Part shown: positions 1 to 10,188 of the stretch, one piece after another
Layout of the letters: each line of letters starts with the position of its first letter
Position numbering within the stretch: position 1 is the first letter of the stretch
Assembly: GCF_900660715.1 (NCBI RefSeq)
Contig: NZ_LR215047.1
Location: 124,001 to 188,000, forward strand
Direction: 5' to 3'
Source of the DNA: Metamycoplasma arthritidis
GTDB lineage: Bacteria; Bacillota_I; Bacilli_A; Mycoplasmatales; Metamycoplasmataceae
DNA length: 64,000 bases
The notes under the pieces: model-generated
Seen by the model: the letters and a program-made list of their open reading frames with translations, nothing else
What the model was told of the DNA's origin: nothing
The model's database searches: none
Translations under genes and position numbers: made by a program

Positions 1-520
1 AGGGGCTCGCAAACTTTATTCCCTTGCTAGTCTCTTTTCAAAGCGCAAAATCAAAAGGATTGTTTTTTTGAAATTTGTCTTCATCATAGTTTAAATTAGC
101 AATTTTTTGATTGCTAATTGAGCCATATGTATTTTGGTATTTTTCAATATCAAAGAAAACATTTTTACCAACTTGATAAGCTGCTTTAATATCAATTAGT
201 CTTTGAATGTAGTTATACATATCATCAAGCGAATCGGTCACTCTAATCACTTTAGTTGGCATTTCTAGATTGAAAAGTGTAAACAAATTTAAATAGTATT
301 TTTCGTAAAACGAGGTAATTTCTTTTTCGCTTTTATTTTCTTCTAAAGATTTATTAATAATTTTGTCGTCAATATCGGTTATATTATGTAAATAAAAAAT
401 TTCGTCGCCCAAATAGCGTTGAGCTCGAATCATTAAATCAAAAGTAACAATTGGCCTCATGTTGCCAATGTGCGGGTAATTATAGACTGTCGGTCCACAC
501 AAGTAATAGTATTTTTTCAT
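1..520 (-). CDS. cysS: Cysteinyl-tRNA synthetase, N-terminal part (runs off the window)
   Basis: Charges tRNA-Cys in the cytoplasm. The class I N-terminal catalytic half is visible: a CGPTVYNYPHIGNMRP segment carries the HIGH-like signature, preceded by the zinc-ligand Cys of the CGPTV motif, and NITDIDDKII follows as in CysS. An in-frame TGA at 35-37 is Trp (FALWKETSKG), so the gene continues past the left edge. I chose ATG at 520; a GTG two codons upstream (526) is possible. A TATAAT box on the minus strand (534-529) ends 8 nt before the ATG and there is no Shine-Dalgarno, so the mRNA is probably leaderless. Confidence 0.95.
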
Positions 521-528
521 ATTCACTT

Positions 529-534
529 ATTATA
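529..534 (-). promoter_or_regulatory. -10 box of cysS, leaderless type
   Basis: A perfect TATAAT on the minus strand lies 8 nt upstream of the cysS ATG. Transcription would be expected to start at or within a base or two of the start codon. No -35 hexamer is convincing. Confidence 0.5.
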
Positions 535-639
535 TTAGAAAGCCACTATTTTGCTAGTTATTAATGGCGATAAGTATGGCTTAATTTTCAAACTATCTTA
601 TCGAAATTTAAAAATAATGAATTCAGTTAATTGCTAATC

Positions 640-682
640 AATAAAAAAAGCAAGCATTAGAACTTGACACTTGCTTTTTGTT
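640..682 (-). terminator. Rho-independent terminator of the 989-residue surface protein gene
   Basis: On the minus strand AAAAAGCAAG (679-670) pairs with CTTGCTTTTT (654-645), followed by a T run corresponding to A643-A649. It lies just downstream of the stop at 689. Confidence 0.7.
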
Positions 683-688
683 TTTAAG

Positions 689-3658
689 TTAATACATAGA
701 TCACCATTTGGTTTTAGCTTGATCGTTTATGTATTTAGATACCTCATCGTATTGGCCATTTTCAGATGATGAAGAAAGTTGTGAATGAAGTAGTAGTTTT
801 TTACTTATATCAAGATTGCTTTCATCAATGATTTGATATTTTAGTTTAGCAATCTCTGCAAATTTTTCTAAGATGTCATCTTGACTTGTGACATTTGTTA
901 GATTTTTTAGGTCTTCTAATTTTTGCTCTATTGTTGTATATTTATCATTTGTCTTAAATGAAGGATCATATTCTAATACTGATTTTGTTGCTCTAATGTA
1001 ATGAGAGATAATTGATTCAGTATCTTCTAAGCTGCTATAAGTCTTGGCCACAAAACCAAATTGGCGATAAGCTTTGTCAGGTTCTGATTCAAAGCTTACT
1101 TGTTCAGAAGTTTGTAGATTTTTAATCTTAGATTTTTTAAATTTTTCTAATCTTTCTTCTAGAACTTGTTTGATATGTTGTAAGTTCGATTGCATTTCAT
1201 GAATTCAAGCCATTTCAACATATTTGGGTTTCGCTTGATTTTTAATTTCGATAGCTTTTTTAATCTTTTTAAAAAAATGTTCTGCTAAATAATCATCATA
1301 TGAAGAATCAACGGTAGCTACGAAATAATAGGTTTGATATTTACGATAAGTACTAATATATTCGTTGTAACCATATTCATTGTTTTTATCATATTTAAAG
1401 AAATCTTCGAGTCATTGTTTTGCTTGGCCCATCAAGGTGGTATAGCTATCTTTAGAGTTTTTAAATTCTTTGCTTAGTTCTTTGTAGTATCTAAATAATT
1501 GTTCAAAATCATAACTTTTTATATAAGAACTATAAGCATTTATTCATTCTAATACTAGTTGATATAGATTTTTAGCATATGCAGGTCTTGAAATTTGTTC
1601 ATAAGGATTGCTATTACCATTTAGCCATTGCTCGTTAGCAAGATCAGCGGTTTCCAATCATTGTGTTGCTTCATCTTTAATTTGAGTCATTTTTGGTTTA
1701 ATTTTATTATTTTTGGTTTCAACTATTAATTTTTCATGCAGCTTTTGTATTTTTTTAGCATCTTCTTTTATTTGGGCTATGCTCTTAGCATTCATTGTAT
1801 TTTTAATTTGCTCAATAAAGTCTTTAAATTGTTTAATTTCATCTTCCAAATCAAAATTGTCTTTGTTAGCCTCTAAAATACTAATTTGTTTTTCAATAGT
1901 TTTTATTCTACTTTTAAAAGCTGCAACATGGCTTTCGTATTGGCTTTTTAGACTGATATAATTGCTCTTAGCATTTGTTAGGGATGATTCTAGCGTTCTT
2001 GAGATGTTATTTAACTCATAGTAGCTATTGCCTTTTTGGTGTTTTTCATAGTTTTGTAAAGCGGAATTAATACTATTACATATATTTTGTAATTCTTCAA
2101 GTGCGTCAATAGGACTTTTATCTGGTTTATGATCATCTAAAAATTTCTTTGCCTCAACTACTTGGCTAGCTAATTTCGTTTTTAAGGTTTCTAAGACAGG
2201 CAAATAATGTATGTTGTAAATCTCTTGATAAATTGTTTTGAATGCCTCATATTTTTGTTTTATAAACTCTAAGTCTTTTTGATGGTATTCATTTTCTTGT
2301 GTAAACTCAGGAATAATGGCTTTTTCAAGTTTTTCTTTTTGATCAAGCAACCTTGCTACACCTAAATCACGTATGAAATTTGGAATAGTATTTTCAATTT
2401 GAAACAATTGTTTTAGTTCGTTTCAAATAGTGCTCTTTTCATTTTCATTCTCAATATGCTTTTGCAATTTAGTTGATGATGTCTTTTCAATATTTTTTAG
2501 TTCTTCTAACGTATTAAGGGCTTCGTAGTTGCCAATTTCGGTATTAATTGTTTCTAAAATGGCATCTTTTTGTCAAAGATTTTCCGGTTTTTCAGCCAGT
2601 TGTTTTAGGCTTTGAACATGTGCTTTAATTCTTGCTTTGATAGCGTCTAGATCTAAATTATTAGTTTCGTTTTTTAATTTGTCATAACCATCGCTTAATT
2701 CCTTATAAGCCTTAGCTAAATCCACAAAATCATTGCTAGATTCATGTTTTAATTTAGCAATGTCTAATTTTTCTTGCAAGGTTATTTTAAGGCTTTCAAA
2801 ATGCCCGTTTTTTACCGTAGGTAAATAAGCTTCAACAGTCGTAATTTTTTCAAATAATTTTGCTTTTACAAAGTTAAAAGCTTGATTGGTAGCAACTTTT
2901 GCTTGATTTTGCAATGTTCTTGCTTCTAATAAATAGTCTTTGGCTTTTTTATTTTGATCGTTGAAAATTTCTTGTGCATGGTTAAGGTGTTGCTCAAGTT
3001 GCGGTTGGATATGACCAAATAGATCTGGATATTTTTTTAAATTTTCATTGATTAACTTCGCCTCATCTATTTGTTTTTTTAGAATTTCGCGAGCTTTAGA
3101 GGGATCATTAATAGCCTTAGTATATGTAAGAAGACTTTGCAAGTTAGCAATTTCTTGATCGACATAATTTTTATTTTTTTTGCCGTTGGTTGTTTTGGCA
3201 CTTGTTAATGCCGAAGCGAATTCGTCTTTTAGCCATCCAAGTTCTGAATCAAATGGCTTTTTGACTATTTCTTCTCCTTCTTTAATTAATTTTAAAAGTG
3301 TTGATGCAGATTGTTCTCAGGGTTCAACTTCATTTGCTAAATATTTGACAATTTTTTCAATTACCTTATTTAATTCCTTAGCTTCCTTTGCTTTTTTAGC
3401 TTCAGTATCAAAAACTTGTTTTTTAGTATCGATATCGCTTAATAATTGATCGAATTTATTACGTTCGTTTGCCTTCATTAAGGCTTGTTTCTTTGCTTCT
3501 AAAAGTTTTATTTTTTGATCATAGTCATTTTTAGCTTTTGATAAATCCTTTGGTTTTGAATTTCTAACAACTAAATATGCATTTGTAGTAGTAAGGCCAA
3601 GTGTTGAAATTGCCAAAACGCTTAATAAAGCAATTCTTCTTTTATGTGTTTTGTTCAC
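689..3658 (-). CDS. Large membrane-anchored coiled-coil surface protein (989 aa)
   Basis: Function not recognised; the architecture is that of a mycoplasma surface or adhesion-type protein. The start is GTG at 3658, supported by AAGGAG 8 nt upstream. Residues 1-32 are a basic stretch (NKTHKRR) plus one hydrophobic segment, a signal anchor with no lipobox Cys. The rest is charged and helical, rich in Lys, Glu, Leu, Ala and Asn, with coiled-coil character. Several TGA codons encode Trp; the frame stays open to TAA at 689, ending in WWSMY. Residues near 70-115 (FDQLLSDIDTKKQVF and a NEVEPW end) resemble the protein at 52877, so the two are paralogous at the N-terminus. A T14 tract and -10 box lie upstream. 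Confidence 0.85.
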
Positions 3659-3737
3659 GGAAATTACTCCTTAGTTTATTTTTGGTGATTATTTTCTTGA
3701 TTTTTAATATTTAAAATAAGTTGAAATTAGTACCATG

Positions 3738-3758
3738 TTAATACAAAAAAAAAAAAAA
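3738..3758 (-). promoter_or_regulatory. Poly-T14 promoter of the 989-residue surface protein
   Basis: On the minus strand 14 T (3758-3745) are followed by G and TATTAA (3743-3738), a plausible -10 box, about 80 nt upstream of the GTG start. The same T-run/G/-10 arrangement occurs at 22134-22114 and 23609-23590. Slippage in the tract would alter promoter spacing. Confidence 0.5.
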
Positions 3759-3964
3759 CAAATTGAGCGCCCATCCGCCAGTTTTTGACAAAAAAATGCT
3801 AGATTTATAAGTTTTTATTTACTTTTTAGATTGACAAAAAGACGTAAATTGCGCATATTTATAAAAAATGCCGTTTTTAATAAATGCGAAATTACATTAT
3901 TTTAATTAATTAAATTAAGGTTTTTGTTATCGTAGAAAGGTCAAAAAAATGTGCTTAATTATAA

Positions 3965-3970
3965 TATAAT
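3965..3970 (+). promoter_or_regulatory. -10 box of argS, leaderless type
   Basis: TATAAT ends 7 nt before the argS ATG at 3978, leaving no room for a Shine-Dalgarno. No clear -35 is visible. Confidence 0.55.
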
Positions 3971-3977
3971 TATTAGC

Positions 3978-5603
3978 ATGATTACAACAAAGGAAATTAT
4001 TATTGCTTCACTAAATGAAGCTTTAGAAAAACTCGAAATTAAGAAACCAATTACTTTAACTGAGCCAAAAAGCTATGGCGATTATTCAACTAATTTGGCA
4101 CTTACTTTGCAAAAAGAATTAGGTAAACCAGCAATTGAAATTGCTAAAGAAATTGTTAATGCTATTGACTTAAAAAAACATAAAGAAATTGTAAAAGTTG
4201 AAGTAGCAAATCCAGGTTTTATTAATTTTTGAGTCTCAAATTCTGTGCTGTCTGACTTAGTAAACTCAATTAACTCATTAGAAGATCACTACGGTGATAT
4301 GAGTAAAGAAGGAAAAGGAGCGGTAAACATTGAGTTCGTTTCAGCAAACCCGACAGGATTTTTACACATTGGACACGCTAGAAACGCTGCTATTGGTGCC
4401 ACCTTATGCAACGTTTTAGAAAAAGCCGGACACCGAGTTGTACGTGAATATTATGTTAATGATTATGGAAACCAAATGAATAATTTGGCAGCTTCTGTTT
4501 TTAGTCGTTATCAACAAATTTTTAATAAAGACTTTCCCATGCCAGATGATGCTTATAAAGGCCATGATATGACAATTTTTGCCGATGCCTTTTTTAAAAA
4601 ATATGGCGATAAATACCGTAATGTAGCTTACACTGAAGAAGTTAAAAAACTATTCCGTGATTTTGGAAGAGAGATTGCGCTTGAAAATATTAAAATTGAT
4701 TTAGGTCGTTTTGGTGTTTGATTTGATTTATACACTTCTGAAACCCAGCAATATGAAAAAGATCGTGTATGACCAGTTATTAGAAGACTGAAATCGACTT
4801 ATGAAAAAGATGGTGCAACTTGACTTAATACTACTAAAGGTGGTAATGACGACAAGGACCGGGTAATTATCAAGGGTAATGGCGAATCTACTTACATGTG
4901 TGCCGATATTGCTTATCATGAACAAAAATTCGTAGAACTTCATGATCCCGAAAAAGGTAAAATCATTGACATTTGAGGCGCTGATCACTCTGGATATGTT
5001 GAAAGAATCAAATTCTCATTTGAAGATTTAGGGTGAAGACGTGACCAAATTGAAATCTTGCTATTCCAATTATTAAGAGTTGTTAAAAATGGTAAGGAAA
5101 TTAAAATGTCAAAAAGATTGGGCACTTCGCTTACTTTACGTGAATTGCTAGATTTAGTTGGCAAAGATGCCGTTAGATACTTTTTAATTGAAAGATCATA
5201 CAATTCAAAGATCGACTTTGATATTAACAAGGTTCAAAAATCTGATGAAACTAACCCATTATTTTTAATTAAGTATGCACATGCTCGTTGCTACCAATTA
5301 TTAGAAAAAGCGCAAATAAAAAACCCAATTGCTTCAAATCTTGAAAATGATTTTGCGCAAAAGCTAACAAACGAATTAAAAGAGTACCCTAATTTAATTG
5401 ATACTATGGCAAAAACTTATAAAGTTAACTTGCTACCACCTTATTTATTAAAATTAGCCGGTGCCTTTAACTCATTTTATTCAAATGTTAGAATATTAGG
5501 CGATCCTAATGAACAAAGTTACTTAGCATTAGTTAAAGCAACTAAAATCGTTTTAGCTAATGCGATGAAGTTAATGGATTTAGACATTCCTAATAAAATG
5601 TAA
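3978..5603 (+). CDS. argS: Arginyl-tRNA synthetase (541 aa)
   Basis: Charges tRNA-Arg in the cytoplasm. It has the ArgS N-terminal add-on domain (KSYGDYSTNLAL), the SANPTGFLHIGHARNA block with HIGH at residues 130-133, and KMSKR at residues 376-380. The C-terminal helical anticodon-binding domain ends at TAA 5603. The frame is continuous through several TGA (Trp) codons. An ATG at 3951 in frame would add nine unrelated residues; ATG 3978 is chosen because it begins the conserved N-terminus and sits 7 nt after a TATAAT, implying a leaderless transcript. It is divergent from the surface protein gene. Confidence 0.97.
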
Positions 5604-5640
5604 TTTAAACTTTTAAAAACATTTTAGGAGATATATATTT

Positions 5641-6231
5641 ATGAAAAAAGTTTTAGTTTTACTTAGCTCACCAGTAGCTAAAGAAAATTCTTATTCAACT
5701 TACTTTGCTACTAAATTTGTAGAAGAGTATCAAAAGATTAATCAAGAAGATGAAATTAAAATTATTGATTTAAATTCTTTTGATGTTTCGCAAAAAACGC
5801 TTACTAGCGGCAACTTTGCCACTTTCTTTAATGAAAATGACAGCGATGCTTTAATTAACGAACTAAAGAGTGTGGACAAATTAATAGTAGCTTCGCCAAT
5901 GATCAATTTCAATGTACCCGCTACTCTTAAGAATTATTTAGATCATATTTGTGTAGCTAACAAAACTTTTAGTTATAAATACAAAGCTAAAGGAGCTTCA
6001 ATTGGGCTGCTTGACCATCTTAAAGTACAAATTATTACAAGCCAAGGTGCTCCTAGCGGATGATATTCATTCAGTAGTCACACTAAATATCTTGAAGGAT
6101 TGTTTAATTTCCTAGGTATTGAAATTGCACCTTCCATTGAAATCACTGGGACTAAAGTAGATCCTAAACCTAAAGAAGAACTTTATTTAGAATTTGAACA
6201 AGAAATTATTAAAAAAGCTAGCGAATTCTAA
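5641..6231 (+). CDS. azoR: FMN-dependent NADH-azoreductase family flavodoxin-fold protein (196 aa)
   Basis: An AcpD/AzoR-type quinone or azo reductase. The start is supported by AGGAG at 5626-5630. Visible features are the N-terminal flavodoxin phosphate loop (LLSSPVAKENSYST), SPMINFNVPATLKNYLDHI, which matches the family FMN-binding block (SPMYNFxxPxxLKxxxD), and SQGAPSGW. TGA at 6061 is Trp, so the gene runs to TAA 6231. Length fits the family (about 200 aa). It follows argS by 37 nt and is probably co-transcribed; a strong terminator follows. The physiological substrate is unknown. Confidence 0.9.
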
Positions 6232-6255
6232 AACCATTTTTTAGACTAAAATTAT

Positions 6256-6296
6256 AAAAAAAGATGTTCTTGCAGTTTCGCAAGGCATCTTTTTTC
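6256..6296 (+). terminator. Rho-independent terminator after azoR
   Basis: AAAAAAGATG plus TTCTTGC pairs with GCAAGG plus CATCTTTTTT around the loop AGTTTC, ending in a T run. It closes the argS-azoR unit. Confidence 0.85.
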
Positions 6297-6452
6297 TCTA
6301 TTTTTTCTTAACTCGTTTCATTATTTATTTCGATAATCAATATAGCTAAACAATTGCTCTATATCTTTTAAATCATCAAAACCAAACTTTACATAAATAA
6401 ATATTATTTTTGCTCGCTAGCCGTTTACATGCCATTGGCTTATCTCATATTT
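6297..6452 (-). pseudogene. Short decayed coding remnant
   Basis: On the minus strand a fragment reads KYEISQWHVNG, then TAG, then RAKIIFIYVKFGFDDLKDI and a YIDYRNK end, with TAA at 6321. The pieces read like real protein but are interrupted and too short to assign. I do not recognise the family. It lies at the left edge of the defence island and may be a leftover of an earlier cargo gene. Confidence 0.3.
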
Positions 6453-6596
6453 TTATACTGCTTGCAATATTTTTAAATTAACTTCAAATGTTATTTTTTT
6501 AAAATTAACTTATGAATAATACTTTTGCAAAGTTTTAGTACTTAAAATAATTATTTTTTTACTTATTTAAATTTTATTTAATAAATAAACTATTAC
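6453..6596. other. AT-rich intergenic stretch
   Basis: Very AT-rich, with no open frame of note on either strand and no obvious repeat. It leads into the abiE promoter. Confidence 0.5.
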
Positions 6597-6632
6597 TTTT
6601 GCACCCAAAAGTATACAATTTTAGGTGCAAGA
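6597..6632 (+). promoter_or_regulatory. Inverted repeat over the abiE promoter (probable AbiEi operator)
   Basis: TTGCACCCAAAA (6599-6610) and TTTTAGGTGCAA (6619-6630) form a 12-bp inverted repeat with one mismatch, enclosing GTATACAA. A -10-like TATACA lies in the centre, and GAGGAGG (6631-6637) is the abiEi Shine-Dalgarno. Known AbiEi antitoxins repress their own promoter by binding inverted repeats, so an operator role is inferred. It could also fold as an mRNA hairpin. Confidence 0.55.
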
Positions 6633-6644
6633 GGAGGATATGAT

Positions 6645-7250
6645 ATGAATTCACTAAAAAGACAAATAGAAGACATTATGTCAAAAAATTCAGGAAAAAT
6701 CTTTTCCATTAATGATTTTTATGACATTGGAACAAAAAACACTATCAAATCTATTTTGCATAGATTAAGCCAAGACGAAATAGTTATAAGACTAATTGAT
6801 GGATTATATATGAAGCCAAAATATAGCAAAATTTTAAATGAATATTCCTATCCTGACGCTGCTGAAATTGCCGAGAAGCTTGCTGATAAATTTTCTTGAA
6901 CAATTGCTCCGTATGGAGAAACTGCACTAAATTACATTGGTTTGTCTAATCAAATTTCTAACGAGTATATCTATATTTCTAACGGTGCGTATCGTGAATA
7001 TTGATATGGGGATAAAAAAATTATATTTAAACATACAGCGAATAGAAATATAACGCTCTATTCAAAAGAACTAGCAATTTTAATCCAAGCAATTAAAACA
7101 ATTGGCGAAAATAACATTTCAAACAAAGATATTAAAAAACTTGCTTTGTTTGCTTCACACATTAAAGAAAATCTCAAAATTGATACTTTAAAATTACCCT
7201 TTTGAATACAAAAAGTTTTAAGAAAAATTTGAGAAATGAATTATGAATAA
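6645..7250 (+). CDS. abiEi: AbiEi-type antitoxin (DUF6088-like), 201 aa
   Basis: Antitoxin of a type IV toxin-antitoxin system. It has an N-terminal winged-helix-like part (residues about 1-70: FSINDFYDIGTKNTIKSILHRL, then IDGLYMKPKY) as in AbiEi/DUF6088 proteins, then a C-terminal domain with APYGETALNYIGLS and YISNGAYREYW. The start has a strong GAGGAGG 7 nt upstream. Three TGA codons read as Trp; the stop is TAA 7250, overlapping the toxin start by 8 nt, which suggests translational coupling. Family knowledge: the N-terminal domain represses its own promoter, and the palindrome just upstream fits that. It sits beside a restriction-modification system. Confidence 0.85.
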
Positions 7251-8283
7251 ACTACTTGGAGTGTCAGACGAAGAACTAGAGTTGGTTATAAAAAACACGG
7301 CCAATAAACTAAATATGTCAAAAGCAATTGTTGAAAAGGACTTCTGGGTTTGTGTAATTTTAGAATACCTATTTGGTCAATTTAAATATAAGGATGATAT
7401 TGTTTTTAAAGGTGGAACAAGTTTATCAAAGGTTTATAAATTAATTGAACGATTTTCAGAAGATATAGATCTTGCATTAGATCTAAAAGTTTTGGGGCAC
7501 GATAAGAATAGCCTTTATCAAACCAGAAGTAAAAACAAACAAACAAAATTAAATGAAGAGTTAAATAATGACACTAAATTGTTTATTCGTGACAAACTAC
7601 TACCCATTTTTGAAAACGACTTTAAAAAGATATTAGGTAATAAAACATTTAGTTTTTATATTGATAGCTCGGACGAGCAAACAATATGCTTCGACTATCC
7701 TAAAAATCATCAAGATTCTTCAATATTACAAGTAATAAGATTAGAGATAGGTTGTTTAGCTGAACCTATTCCCAACCAACGTCACTCTATACAAACTTAT
7801 ATTCAAGATGCTTATCCCCAAATATTTAATGAAAAAATTGAAGTTGTAGCTTTAGATAGTTTGCGAACTTTTTATGAAAAATTAACCATATTGCATAAAG
7901 AGGCAAATCGAACTAATGATAAATATCCCAAAAGATATTCAAGACACTACTACGATGTTTATAAAATGATAATTATAGATATTAGAACAAAAAGTTTCGC
8001 TAATATGGAATTGTTAAAAGACGTTGTTGATTTTAAGAAAAAATTTTACGCATGTAACTTTGCAAAATATGACGATATTATGAGTGGAAATATAAGGCTA
8101 ACGCCACCCTCAAAAGCATTGGAGGCATTTTCAGAAGACTATAAAAACATGCAAAATATGCTATTCGGTGTAAAAATACCGTTTGATCAAATTATTGCCA
8201 CCATTAATAAATACGAAAAAGAGTTAAATGACTTCATAAAAATATTTTTTGCATCGACACATGATTCTGTTATGAGTTATTAA
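7243..8283 (+). CDS. abiEii: AbiEii/AbiGii-family nucleotidyltransferase toxin (346 aa)
   Basis: Toxin of the type IV system, giving abortive phage infection in characterised homologues. The nucleotidyltransferase signature is complete: FKGGTSLSKVY with GGTS at residues 57-60, and FSEDIDLAL with D74 and D76. Downstream are the EVVALDSLRTFYEKLTILHKEA block and RYSRHYYDVYKM, both typical of AbiEii. The ATG overlaps abiEi by 8 nt. Unlike most neighbours the gene contains no TGA; its single Trp (residue 35) is TGG, too small a sample to argue transfer. It appears intact. Confidence 0.9.
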   Translation: MNKLLGVSDEELELVIKNTANKLNMSKAIVEKDFWVCVILEYLFGQFKYKDDIVFKGGTSLSKVYKLIERFSEDIDLALDLKVLGHDKNSLYQTRSKNKQTKLNEELNNDTKLFIRDKLLPIFENDFKKILGNKTFSFYIDSSDEQTICFDYPKNHQDSSILQVIRLEIGCLAEPIPNQRHSIQTYIQDAYPQIFNEKIEVVALDSLRTFYEKLTILHKEANRTNDKYPKRYSRHYYDVYKMIIIDIRTKSFANMELLKDVVDFKKKFYACNFAKYDDIMSGNIRLTPPSKALEAFSEDYKNMQNMLFGVKIPFDQIIATINKYEKELNDFIKIFFASTHDSVMSY

Positions 8284-8369
8284 AGTTTTTAAATAAGATT
8301 ATGTTTATAAAAATACGACTTAATAATGCACTTTAGATCTAGTAAAATAATTATATAAGGGGCCACAAT

Positions 8370-9353
8370 ATGATAGAAGTCAAAAACAAAGAATTAAATA
8401 ATTTAAAATTCATAGATTTATTCGCAGGCTTAGGCGGTTTTAGAATCGCTCTAGAATCCTGCGGTGCTAAATGTGTTTATTCTAATGAATGAGACAAGCA
8501 TGCTCAAGAAGTGTATAAAATGAATTTTAATGAAATTCCAGATGGTGATATCACTCTTATTAACGAAAACGATATTCCAGACCACGATGTATTATGTGCG
8601 GGTTTTCCTTGCCAAGCATTTTCAATAAGCGGCAAACAAAGAGGCTTTCAAGATAGCCGAGGGACTTTGTTTTTTGATGTAGCCAGAATCGTAAGAGCAA
8701 AAAAACCAAAAGTTGTATTTATGGAAAATGTTAAAAACTTCGCATCCCACGATAATGGTAATACCCTAAAAGTAGTTAGAAACACTATGATTGATTTAGG
8801 ATATGATTTTTATTCAGAGGTATTGAACTCATTGAATTTTGGAGTGCCCCAAAAAAGAGAGCGTATTTATATGGTGTGTTTTAGAAGAGACTTGAATATA
8901 AAAAATTTTAGTTTTCCTAAACCGTTCAAACTTTCCACTTTTTTAGAAGATTTATTATTGTCAGAGGAAGAAACGTCCAATTTGATAATAAATAGACCTG
9001 ACTTAGTTTTAAAAGATATAGAAATTAAAAATAATATGATTAAACCAATTAGAATAGGAACTGTTGGCAAAGGCGGTCAAGGAGAGCGAATTTATAGCCC
9101 AAAGGGAATTGCGGTTACACTATCGGCTTATGGAGGGGGAGTTTTTTCCAAGACCGGCGGATATTTGATAAATGGCAAAACAAGAAAATTACATCCCAGA
9201 GAATGTGCACGCATAATGGGTTATCCTGATTTTTATCTAATTCATCCATCTTGAAATCAAGCTTATAAACAATTTGGAAATTCAGTTGTTATCAATGTTT
9301 TGCAGCACATCGCAATAAATATTGGGAAATCTTTAAATAATATTGAAGTGTAA
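8370..9353 (+). CDS. hhaIM: DNA (cytosine-5) methyltransferase, M.HhaI orthologue, predicted GCGC specificity (327 aa)
   Basis: Methylates the inner cytosine of GCGC in the family prototype. Motif I is FIDLFAGLGGFR; catalytic PCQ places Cys81, ENV places Glu119, and QKRERIYM and YKQFGNSVV are motifs VIII and X. From memory of M.HhaI (327 aa), the alignment is gapless through these sites: Cys81, Ser87, Glu119, Gln237 and Arg240 all fall at identical numbers, including base-flipping and recognition residues, so the specificity is very likely the same. AAGGGG lies 7 nt before ATG. Trp is encoded by TGA (NEWDKH). It is convergent with its restriction gene, 6 bp apart. Confidence 0.95.
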
Positions 9354-9359
9354 TTTTTC

Positions 9360-10150
9360 TTAAGATTTGTTACCTTTTATAATTTTTTCGAACTCCAGAA
9401 TATCATATTTTTGTTCTTCTGCATCATAAACAAGTAATCTTATTGAAAATATTACATTGGCATTTTTGGTGTTTGATAATTTTTTTACTTTATATTTATT
9501 TTTATCTTTTCTAAACAAATAATTATAACTTTTACTGTTAATTTTTTTTCCATCCAATTCCGTTGCAGTAACGATATCTAAACCATCAAAATGATAATTT
9601 ATTCCTTCCGATTTCAAAGCATTTTCTAAATCTGGTTTGTTTGAATTGTTCAAATTAGAAGAACCGCTTTTTTTAACTCTATATTTGGCACTTACATCAA
9701 AATATTTCGGAAATTTTTCAATTGGAAAAATTATAAAATCATCATCGTATCCCTTGGTAATAAAAAATCGAACCCCTTTATTTTTATAATGATTAATTAT
9801 TCAATTATAAAATACGGATTTCGTCATTTCAATATTATTTCCTGAAGGCTTGGAATTATAAAAATTATCAAATGAATTATCCATAAAATTGATAATTGAT
9901 CTAGTGTACTCATTCAAACTAGATTTATTTTTAGATGAATATTTAAACACTTTTTTATCTACATCCGGGAATAAAACAAATTGTCCGCTTTGTGCATTCG
10001 GCATTTTTGCTTCAATGTAAAACTCATTTATTGAATTTTCAAACAATATATCGCTAGTTGTTGAATCGCAATCACCCTTCAATTTAAACATCATTCCATA
10101 TTATTGTTTAAAAAATCTATACATTCTTTTTCAAAATTCTTTCATTTCAT
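9360..10150 (-). pseudogene. hhaIR: HhaI-like type II restriction endonuclease with a single-base frameshift near its N-terminus
   Basis: Expected to cut GCGC. The main frame (from about 10094 to TAA 9360) contains CDSTTSDILFENSINEFYIEAK, a PD-(D/E)xK-type core (D then EAK), followed by GVRFFITKG, IIFPIEKFPKYF and a NTKNANVIFSIRL end. All of this resembles R.HhaI as I remember it. The N-terminal end, MKWKNFEKECIDFLNNNMEW, lies in another frame starting at ATG 10150. The switch is around 10091-10097, and adding one base restores a continuous protein of about 263 aa. A start at the internal Met-Met (10094) would lack about 20 residues. TGA near 9801 is Trp. Alternatives are a sequencing error or an active internal start. 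Confidence 0.8.
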
Positions 10151-10188
10151 TGTTTTATCTATCTCTCATTTTTTGAATTTTTAAGTTT

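Noticed and set aside
701..3658. Four separate small genes on the minus strand
   Set aside because: They are one frame interrupted only by TGA, which is Trp here; no TAA or TAG was found between them.
7243..8283. Recent transfer of abiEii from a standard-code host because it has no TGA
   Set aside because: The protein has a single Trp codon (TGG), too few to infer anything; neighbouring abiEi uses TGA.
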